Below are positions 14,957-20,443 of a stretch of DNA of 20,443 nucleotides, one piece after another. The stretch is from Methanobacteriota archaeon (GTDB lineage Archaea; Methanobacteriota; Methanobacteria; Methanobacteriales; Methanobacteriaceae): the NCBI GenBank assembly GCA_023436175.1, contig JAEZKE010000037.1, positions 1-20,443 of the forward strand, written 5' to 3'. The notes beneath the pieces were generated by a model, which was not told where the DNA came from, did not search any database, and worked only from the letters and a program-made list of their open reading frames with translations. Made by a program: the position numbers and the translations under genes. Position 1 is the stretch's first letter, and each line of letters begins with the position of its first letter.

Positions 14957-16012
14957 ATGAAAAAAATATGTATCAAAGATGCCCAGATAAATATAGAAAG
15001 AGATATTTTCATAATTCAAAGAGAAAATGGGTTTTTATCTTTAAGTAATTCTAATACTAATTTTTCAACCATCAAAACCATAATAAATCATTCCATTTAT
15101 GACACTATCCCCAATAAAGAGGAATATATCCAAAAATTCCTCGAAAACAAAAATGTATTGAATCCAGCATCAATAATTCTAACAAGTACCGATGTGAACC
15201 AATATGCTATTGAAACATCGGATTATGTAACAGCTATAGTTTCAGCCCATGCATTAAACTTATATGGTGCTGGAGAAATTATCAATGAGAATTATAATGA
15301 TGATGCAGGATCTATAAATGTTATAATACTTATAAACAAAGATTTAAATTATAAATCGCTTTTAAATTCATATTCATGTGCTGAAAGGGCCAAAATAGCT
15401 GCATTATGGGATTTAGATGTTAGAAGCTCTTTTGGAGATTTAGCTACGGGTAATCCTCATGATTCCATGATGGTAGCCTGTACTGGAGAGGAAGATAAAG
15501 AAATTGATGATGCCGAACTTCAATTTTTAGTTATGAAATGTGTTAGAGAAGCCACAAAGAAATCTATTTTAAATTCAGGATTTAAAAAAGAAGTTTTAGA
15601 TTATATAGAAGGTGCAGGTATCAAAATAGAAGATCTTGTTGAAGCTGGAATGGAGCTATGTGTAGGCGTTGAAAAAAGTGAAGAACTCTATAAAAAACTA
15701 CATAAACAGATATTAAAAGCTTTAGAGGATTTGAACGTTGTATCCTTCATAATTGCAGGGATAAGGCTTGAAGAGGATTATGCAAAACATAGAGTTACTG
15801 GAATAAATGTGGATGATGATCCTGCATATTTATACTCAGATGAGGTCTTTGGAATGTCTGTAGCAAATCAAATTGCCGGAACCAAAGCAATATTCAATTT
15901 TAAAAGATATGATGAGGAAAAACCAGGAATAATTGGCAAATTAGGCCCTGTACTTGATGATATATTTGCAGGTCTCATTGCGGGATGTATGTCAAAGATT
16001 TTTGAGGAATGA
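14957..16012 (+). CDS. cobZ: Adenosylcobinamide amidohydrolase (CbiZ) fused to alpha-ribazole phosphatase (CobZ)
   Basis: Two domains can be seen in 351 residues. Residues about 1-175 match CbiZ, which cleaves the aminopropanol arm of adenosylcobinamide to give cobyric acid for salvage: TSDYVTAIVSAHALNLYGAGE, SINVIILINKDL, AERAKIAALWDLDV and LATGNPHDSMMVA. Residues about 185-351 match the PgpA-like CobZ family, which removes the phosphate in the last step of nucleotide-loop assembly: DEVFG (from 295), DEEKPG and LDDIFAGLIAG (Asp334-Asp335). ATG 14957 follows GGTGAT. The next gene, cobS, begins 13 bases after the stop, supporting a cobamide role over phosphatidylglycerophosphatase. The CbiZ half is diverged near its N-terminus, so its activity is less sure. 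Confidence 0.87.
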   Translation: MKKICIKDAQINIERDIFIIQRENGFLSLSNSNTNFSTIKTIINHSIYDTIPNKEEYIQKFLENKNVLNPASIILTSTDVNQYAIETSDYVTAIVSAHALNLYGAGEIINENYNDDAGSINVIILINKDLNYKSLLNSYSCAERAKIAALWDLDVRSSFGDLATGNPHDSMMVACTGEEDKEIDDAELQFLVMKCVREATKKSILNSGFKKEVLDYIEGAGIKIEDLVEAGMELCVGVEKSEELYKKLHKQILKALEDLNVVSFIIAGIRLEEDYAKHRVTGINVDDDPAYLYSDEVFGMSVANQIAGTKAIFNFKRYDEEKPGIIGKLGPVLDDIFAGLIAGCMSKIFEE

Positions 16013-16025
16013 TCAGGGGATAGCC

Positions 16026-16832
16026 ATGAGCGACAAAAAGGTATTAAATAGAGAATATGAAAAATCACATCCTGCCCTAAACTCGTCCAAACTTAGAGGG
16101 GTAGCTGGACTTATTTCATTTTCAACAGTTATACCTCTAAATATTCACACCACCATTGAAGAAATGACAGCTTTCACATGGTTCTGGCCTGTAATCGGCG
16201 GATTAATTGGAATATTTGTAGGGGCAGTTGGATTCATATCTTTAAATATAGTTCACCTATCTCAACTCATCACAGCAGCAATAGTTTACAGTTTTGCAAT
16301 ATGGTTTACGGGATTCCATCACCTTGACGGACTCATGGACATGGGTGACGGCCTCATGGTACATGGAGACTACAACAAAAAGATCCAGGTAATGAGAGAC
16401 ATGATGGTTGGAACTGGAGGTATTTCCCTCTTTTTTATAGTTGCAATAATTACATTTGCAGCAATTAATGCCATTCCTTCAGGTTTAATATTTTTAGTAC
16501 TCTTAATTTCCGAAGTAGCTGCAAAAACAGGCCTTATAACCTGTGCAACATTTTCAAAACCATTTCCAAATGGAACTGGAAGATTATTTATAGAGTCAAT
16601 GAACATAAAATTATTAGTACTGTCATTTGTTTTAGCGTCACTAATTGGATTTTTGGCCATAGATATCACCGGAATTTTTGGAATAATTGGAGGGATAATT
16701 GGTGGTTCTGCAGTTGCTGCTGTGGCTTCAAAGCAATTTAAATATGCAACAGGGGATATTTTAGGGGCTTCCAATGAAATAGGGCGTTTAGTGTCCCTCC
16801 TTGTAATGACTACCATTTTAATATACATATAA
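16026..16832 (+). CDS. cobS: Adenosylcobinamide-GDP ribazoletransferase CobS
   Basis: CobS is the membrane cobamide synthase that joins adenosylcobinamide-GDP to alpha-ribazole or its phosphate. The 268-residue product has about six to seven hydrophobic segments and the family motif HHLDGLMDMGDG (His98 to Gly109), including the metal-binding aspartates, followed by GTGG and the NGTGR substrate region. The start is ATG 16026 behind AGGGGAT; an in-frame ATG 24 codons upstream lies within cobZ and gives an unrelated N-terminus. Spacing of 13 bases after cobZ and 21 before trm56 indicates one operon. CobZ would act on the CobS product when the phosphate form of alpha-ribazole is used. Confidence 0.95.
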   Translation: MSDKKVLNREYEKSHPALNSSKLRGVAGLISFSTVIPLNIHTTIEEMTAFTWFWPVIGGLIGIFVGAVGFISLNIVHLSQLITAAIVYSFAIWFTGFHHLDGLMDMGDGLMVHGDYNKKIQVMRDMMVGTGGISLFFIVAIITFAAINAIPSGLIFLVLLISEVAAKTGLITCATFSKPFPNGTGRLFIESMNIKLLVLSFVLASLIGFLAIDITGIFGIIGGIIGGSAVAAVASKQFKYATGDILGASNEIGRLVSLLVMTTILIYI

Positions 16833-16853
16833 CTAAATTAAGGGTGTATAACA

Positions 16854-17399
16854 GTGAAAATCAATGTTTTAAGACTGGATCACAGACATAAAAGAGATGC
16901 GCGAATAACAACCCACGTTTGCCTAACAGCTAGAGCTTTTGGAGCAGATGGAGTAATTTTAAATGGAGATGAAGATACAAATCTCATGAAAAACGTTGAA
17001 GATGTGGCTAAACGATGGGGCGGTCAATTTAAAGTAGATTATAAAAAGAATTATGAAAACCTTATAGATGAGTGGAAAAACAACGGCGGAGAAGTAGTTC
17101 ATTTAACAATGTACGGATCCCAGGTCCAGGAAGTTGTAGATGATATTAGAGATTCGCCAAAGGACAAGCTTGTGGTGGTTGGCGGTTCGAGAGTTCCCAC
17201 CAAGGTTTATAAAGAAGCCGACTGGAATGTTTCTGTAACTTCACAGCCCCATTCAGAAGTATCATCCCTCGGAGTCTTTTTACACATGTTATTTGAAGGA
17301 AAAGAGCTTGATAAAGAGTTTGAAGGCGGGAAAATGAAAGTTATACCCACTGCAGAGGGTAAAAGGGTTATAATAAATGATTCACAGGATCACGACTGA
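16854..17399 (+). CDS. trm56: tRNA (cytidine(56)-2'-O)-methyltransferase aTrm56
   Basis: aTrm56 is an archaeal SPOUT methylase that methylates the ribose of C56 in the tRNA T-loop. The 181-residue product starts VLRLDHRHKRDARITTHVCLTARAFGADG, the signature N-terminus, and has the knotted SAM site region VVVGGSRVPTKVYKEADWNVSVTSQPHSEVSSLGVFLHML. Length and both ends match the family. Translation starts at GTG 16854 with GGTGTAT eight bases upstream. It is the third gene of the cobZ-cobS unit, a pairing without obvious functional reason, and faces fumB from the other strand. Confidence 0.93.
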   Translation: MKINVLRLDHRHKRDARITTHVCLTARAFGADGVILNGDEDTNLMKNVEDVAKRWGGQFKVDYKKNYENLIDEWKNNGGEVVHLTMYGSQVQEVVDDIRDSPKDKLVVVGGSRVPTKVYKEADWNVSVTSQPHSEVSSLGVFLHMLFEGKELDKEFEGGKMKVIPTAEGKRVIINDSQDHD

Positions 17400-17435
17400 A
17401 TTAAAAATAATCTTAAAATTTTAAAATAAGTTTAA

Positions 17436-17451
17436 GTTACCAACAGGTAAC
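17436..17451. terminator. Hairpin between convergent trm56 and fumB
   Basis: GTTACC (17436-17441) and GGTAAC (17446-17451) form a perfect 6-base stem with an AACA loop in the 64-base gap between two converging genes. It could serve both transcripts as a 3' end structure. Confidence 0.4.
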
Positions 17452-17463
17452 CCCTTTGAAAAT

Positions 17464-17970
17464 TTAATCATTGTATATGGACTTTCCATGCGCAATCGCA
17501 ACAATACCCGGAAGCCCATCCACCTCAAGCTCGTAGATAGCCTCCATTCCTTCCTCTTCAAATGCAGCAACACGTCTTGATATCACTTTACTTGTAAGAA
17601 GGGCAGCTGCAGGAGGGGTTACAACAAAAATAGATCCCCATTTATTAAGCGCTTTTATTGTTTCCTCGCTTAACCCTCCTTTTCCAATATGGACTTTTAC
17701 CCCTGCTTTTGAGAGATAAGGAATACTCTCTTCAATTTCTTCTTTATTGCTTGTAGTGGGAGATATTCCAGCATCACTTACTGCAGTGTGCATTATAGCA
17801 GAACCCTCAAGATTAATTAATTTTTCACCATTTTTAAGTGATCTGACAAGTTTTGGAAGTGCAGCATCTCTACCAGTAAATATTTTACCCTGTATTTCGA
17901 TCCTATCTCCAACCTTCAGATCTTCAATTGCATCATGAGTTACTGGAGTTTTAATTATTTTCGTGTTCAT
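17464..17970 (-). CDS. fumB: Class I fumarate hydratase, beta subunit
   Basis: This is the beta (C-terminal) subunit of two-part iron-sulfur fumarase, interconverting malate and fumarate; the alpha subunit with the cluster must be elsewhere. In methanogens it serves the incomplete reductive TCA arm to 2-oxoglutarate. The 168-residue product has the swivelling-domain landmarks VGDRIEIQGKIFTGRDAALPKL, SPTTSNKEE, VHIGKGGLSEE and FVVTPPAAALL. The usual GPTTS and YYAGP motifs read SPTTS and MHTAV here. L(+)-tartrate dehydratase beta is the main alternative and cannot be separated by sequence alone. The start codon abuts the mfnA stop (TAAATG), with AGGGT upstream inside mfnA, so the two are translated from one message. 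Confidence 0.88.
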   Translation of the reverse strand: MNTKIIKTPVTHDAIEDLKVGDRIEIQGKIFTGRDAALPKLVRSLKNGEKLINLEGSAIMHTAVSDAGISPTTSNKEEIEESIPYLSKAGVKVHIGKGGLSEETIKALNKWGSIFVVTPPAAALLTSKVISRRVAAFEEEGMEAIYELEVDGLPGIVAIAHGKSIYND

Positions 17971-19200
17971 TTATTTACCCTGCAGTGTTTTATCAGCTAA
18001 TTTTAAAGATGTCTTCCGTTCATCATTTTGAGGTATACTCCTTAAAGCGTACTTTGCATGAATCTTAGATAGGTCATCCACAAATTCTTGGGCATGTTCC
18101 ATTTTAACATGGGGCATGACAACGATTCTTATAGCCCGAGGATAAGATGATACTGAAACCGCCCATCCTTTCTCTTTAAGTTCATCTACAATTGTATCAA
18201 TCTTTATTTCATTTGAATCAAATGCAACAAGATTCAATTGGGGCTCAACCATTAAGTTAAAACCTGATTTTTTGATTCCTTCGGCTAAGTATTCTGTGAC
18301 TTCCATGCATTTTTTAGCAATAGAACAGTACCCTTCTTTTCCAAAATATTTTAAGAGAGCCCATGTTGCGGCGGTAGATGCACCTGTTCTAGTACCTACA
18401 ATTGTAAACTGTTCCTTATCTGTAAGGTAAGGTGTTTCAGTGCTTATGCTTTCAAGGTAACTTCTATCTCTAAAAATAATGCCTCCAGTTGGAATTGGGG
18501 CAAGACCCATCTTATGAGGATCTATTGTAATAGAAGATACTCCTTCAAGAGAAAAATCAAATTTAGGAAGATCACGACCACTAAGACCTAAAAACGGAAT
18601 TGTGAATCCTCCAAATGCTGCATCGACATGCAGATAAATATTTTCTTCCAGGCACAGTTTTGAAAGTTCTTCTATAGGATCAATTACGCCAAGTTCAGTT
18701 GTCCCTGCAATACCAACTATTGCTACAGTTCTATCAGATATAAGCTCTTTTACCGATTCTATATCCACTCGATAGTTTTCATCAAGTTCTGCTTCCATGA
18801 GTTTCAGGCACAACATATCTGCCGCCTTTTTAAAGGAAAAATGAGCAGATTTAGGAACAATTATCTCTGGATCCTTAATGTTGCTTGAATTTCTTGCCGC
18901 CCTCATTGCCATTATATTTGCTTCAGTACCACCAGTTATGATATGTCCGCAAACATCTTCTTTACCAAGAAGGTTTCCAAGCATCTGGATTACTTCTTTC
19001 TCCATCTTCCGGGTACCTTTAAATAAACCGGAATCACCTAAATTAGACTCTAGAAACATTTTATATGCTTCAAGGCCGACTTCATGAGGACATGTGCACA
19101 TTGAACCTAGAATTCTTCCTGATCTGTAGGTCATGTCCTCCCCTTTGAATTCTTTGAGTTTTTCAGATATTTCCTGTTTTGTGATTCCTTTTTTATCCAT
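17971..19200 (-). CDS. mfnA: Tyrosine decarboxylase MfnA (possible aspartate decarboxylase)
   Basis: MfnA is a PLP-dependent decarboxylase that makes tyramine for methanofuran; some archaeal members also decarboxylate aspartate to beta-alanine for coenzyme A. The 409-residue product has TGGTEANIMAMRAAR (phosphate-binding), His120 in KSAHFSFKKAAD (PLP ring stacking), the HVDAAFGG aspartate (Asp193) and the PLP lysine Lys230 in TIDPHKMGLAP. GTRTGASTAATWA is also typical. ATG 19200 is preceded by GGGAG; a start 16 codons earlier would fall in untypical sequence. About 20 residues extend beyond the usual C-terminus (ending LADKTLQGK). Small hairpins and TATA-like sequence upstream suggest its own promoter after ppsA. 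Confidence 0.92.
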   Translation of the reverse strand: MDKKGITKQEISEKLKEFKGEDMTYRSGRILGSMCTCPHEVGLEAYKMFLESNLGDSGLFKGTRKMEKEVIQMLGNLLGKEDVCGHIITGGTEANIMAMRAARNSSNIKDPEIIVPKSAHFSFKKAADMLCLKLMEAELDENYRVDIESVKELISDRTVAIVGIAGTTELGVIDPIEELSKLCLEENIYLHVDAAFGGFTIPFLGLSGRDLPKFDFSLEGVSSITIDPHKMGLAPIPTGGIIFRDRSYLESISTETPYLTDKEQFTIVGTRTGASTAATWALLKYFGKEGYCSIAKKCMEVTEYLAEGIKKSGFNLMVEPQLNLVAFDSNEIKIDTIVDELKEKGWAVSVSSYPRAIRIVVMPHVKMEHAQEFVDDLSKIHAKYALRSIPQNDERKTSLKLADKTLQGK

Positions 19201-19244
19201 TTTAACTCCCTGAAAAATAATTGTTATATAAACTTTAAAATCTG

Positions 19245-19318
19245 TCAAAATCTATAGATTTTTGAAAAATTTTTAAAAATATAAATATATTCTAACTCCT
19301 AAAAAACTTAAAGTTTTT
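19245..19318 (-). repeat. Pair of small hairpins upstream of mfnA
   Basis: TCAAAATCTATAGATTTTTGA at 19245-19265 without its last base and AAAAACTT-A-AAGTTTTT at 19302-19318 are short inverted repeats. They resemble the nif leader hairpins at 5077-5097 and 5114-5130 in both stem and loop. TATA-like sequence lies between and after them. Confidence 0.5.
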
Positions 19319-19360
19319 GAGAGCTTTGAGCAAAAATTTTGAAAAATTCAAAAATTAATT

Positions 19361-19369
19361 AAAAAAAAA
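19361..19369 (-). terminator. U-run after ppsA
   Basis: Nine A on the plus strand give a U9 tract in the minus transcript, about 23 bases after the ppsA stop, a likely archaeal terminator separating ppsA from mfnA. Confidence 0.5.
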
Positions 19370-19391
19370 TAATAAGAAGATAATGAGTTTA

Positions 19392-20443
19392 TTATTCACT
19401 CATCATTTTTCTTGCAGCTTTTAAGACAAGTTTCTTTTCTACTCTTGCTACTGTTTCCCTTACAGTTGCAACTGCGTCTGTATTTGCAGATACACTTTCA
19501 ATTCCAGCCTCTACAAGTTTTTCAACTATTTTAGGCATACTTCCAGCTTGTCCGCAGATACTTGTTTTAACTCCTGCTTCGTTACAGATTTTTATAACGC
19601 GGACTAAGAGTTTTAAAACTGCAGGATGTCCTTCAGAGTAAAGTTTTGCAACGTTTTCGTTGTTTCTGTCAATAGCAAGTGTGTACTGGGTAAGGTCGTT
19701 TGTTCCAAAGCTTACAAAGTCAAGTCCTTCAGCAATAAAATCTTCAATTATAAGAGCTGCTCCAGGTGTTTCAACCATGATACCAAACTCAATGTTCTTT
19801 TGAGGTTTCAGTCCAACTTCTTCAGCTATTTGTTTAGCTCTTCTGAGTTCATCAGGATGTTGAACCAGAGGTATCATTATTCCAATGTTGGTGTAGCCCT
19901 GTTCGTGAAGTTTTTTAATTGCTTTGAATTCAGCCCTTAATATTTCCGGCTCGTCCAGTTCTCTTCTTATACCTCTCCATCCGAGCATAGGATTGTGTTC
20001 GTATGGTTCGCCTTCTCCACCTTCCAGAGAAATAAATTCATCTGTAGGTGCATCAAGAGTTCTGTACCAGACTGGTTTTGGATAAAATTCATCTGCAACT
20101 TTTAAAACATTTTCTACAAGGATTTTTATGAGTTCATCCTCTTTTCCATCCATTATGAACTTTTTAGGATGTACTCCAGAGGTTAACATCATATGTTCAG
20201 TTCTAAGAAGTCCTACTCCATCTGCACCAGTTGCAGCTGCTTTTTTAGCTGCTTCAGGCATACTGACATTGACTTTAACTTCTGTAACAGTTAAAATAGG
20301 TGCCTGTGCAACGGCTGCAGGTTGTTCTTCAGCAGCTTCTTTTTTCTCTGCTTCCTCAAATTTGCCCTTGTAAACTATTCCTTTATTTCCATCGAGTGTT
20401 ACCATCTCGTTTTCTTTAAGGATTTTTGTTGCATCTCCTGTTC
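19392..20443 (-). CDS. ppsA: Phosphoenolpyruvate synthase, C-terminal part (cut by window edge)
   Basis: PEP synthase converts pyruvate and ATP to PEP, AMP and phosphate, the gluconeogenic entry from acetyl-CoA-derived pyruvate in methanogens. The frame is open to base 20443, so about 350 C-terminal residues are seen. They comprise the end of the phosphohistidine domain (ENEMVTLDGNKGIVYKG), a Glu/Ala-rich linker (EEAEKKEAAEEQPAAVAQAP) and the PEP/pyruvate TIM barrel. The barrel shows GADGVGLLRTEHM, NPMLGWRGIRR, MIPLV, GIMVETPGAA, FGTNDLTQYTLAIDRNN and the catalytic cysteine in ICGQAGSMP. An internal Met at 20405 is not the start because reading continues upstream in frame. The ATP-binding half and catalytic histidine lie outside the window. 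Confidence 0.95.
   Translation of the reverse strand, partial: TGDATKILKENEMVTLDGNKGIVYKGKFEEAEKKEAAEEQPAAVAQAPILTVTEVKVNVSMPEAAKKAAATGADGVGLLRTEHMMLTSGVHPKKFIMDGKEDELIKILVENVLKVADEFYPKPVWYRTLDAPTDEFISLEGGEGEPYEHNPMLGWRGIRRELDEPEILRAEFKAIKKLHEQGYTNIGIMIPLVQHPDELRRAKQIAEEVGLKPQKNIEFGIMVETPGAALIIEDFIAEGLDFVSFGTNDLTQYTLAIDRNNENVAKLYSEGHPAVLKLLVRVIKICNEAGVKTSICGQAGSMPKIVEKLVEAGIESVSANTDAVATVRETVARVEKKLVLKAARKMMSE

Noticed and set aside
15954..16025. 24-residue N-terminal extension of CobS
   Set aside because: It would overlap the end of cobZ and precede the AGGGGAT ribosome binding site that fits ATG 16026.
16370..16828. 152-codon frame antisense to cobS
   Set aside because: It is a shadow of cobS, which has clear catalytic motifs and a ribosome binding site; the antisense frame has neither.

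Overview
The window looks like chromosome from a methanogenic archaeon of the Methanobacteriaceae, most likely a mesophilic Methanobacterium. The reasons are: a nif cluster with two PII genes (nifI1, nifI2) between nifH and nifD; archaeal or methanogen-specific genes (aTrm56, MfnA, a CbiZ-CobZ fusion, biotin-bearing PycB, stand-alone fumarase beta subunit); AT-rich spacers; TATA/BRE promoters; GGTGAT-type ribosome binding sites with some TTG and GTG starts. The assignment to organism is inference.

Layout. Positions 1-4960 (minus strand) hold nifH-nifI1-nifI2-nifD-nifK-nifE; nifE runs off the left edge. The operon appears to start far upstream, near 5250, at a TATA promoter with a GGAA-N6-TTCC palindrome matching the NrpR operator. 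This leaves a leader of about 290 nt full of small hairpins. From 5597 to 11931 (plus strand) come a membrane GT-C-like glycosyltransferase followed by a relic of a second copy of its 3' end, pycB, a SAM methyltransferase, larC and queC. Positions 11932-12752 are a long AT-rich gap, then a single-domain response regulator. Positions 13247-13990 (minus) hold a secreted protein of unknown function with an elaborate leader: TATA box, inverted repeat, strong ribosome binding site, a 38-codon upstream ORF, a hairpin and an A AAA AAC heptamer. Positions 14451-14789 (minus) encode a PII-like protein, divergent from cbiZ-cobZ, cobS and trm56 (plus). Positions 17464-20443 (minus) hold ppsA (C-terminal part), mfnA and the fumarase beta subunit.

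How the genes fit together. NifH and NifDK form nitrogenase, NifE belongs to the FeMo-cofactor scaffold, and NifI1/NifI2 switch nitrogenase activity in response to 2-oxoglutarate. PycB, PpsA and fumarase act in the anabolic carbon routes around pyruvate, oxaloacetate and the incomplete reductive TCA arm that yields 2-oxoglutarate. CbiZ-CobZ and CobS complete cobamide assembly and salvage, needed for methanogen methyl transfer. MfnA starts methanofuran synthesis. QueC and aTrm56 serve tRNA modification.

The most unusual points are the leader of the secreted protein gene, the structured nif leader with its operator, the duplicated gene tail after the glycosyltransferase, a hairpin plus U-run between nifK and nifE, and non-canonical residues around the expected FeMo-cofactor site of NifD.
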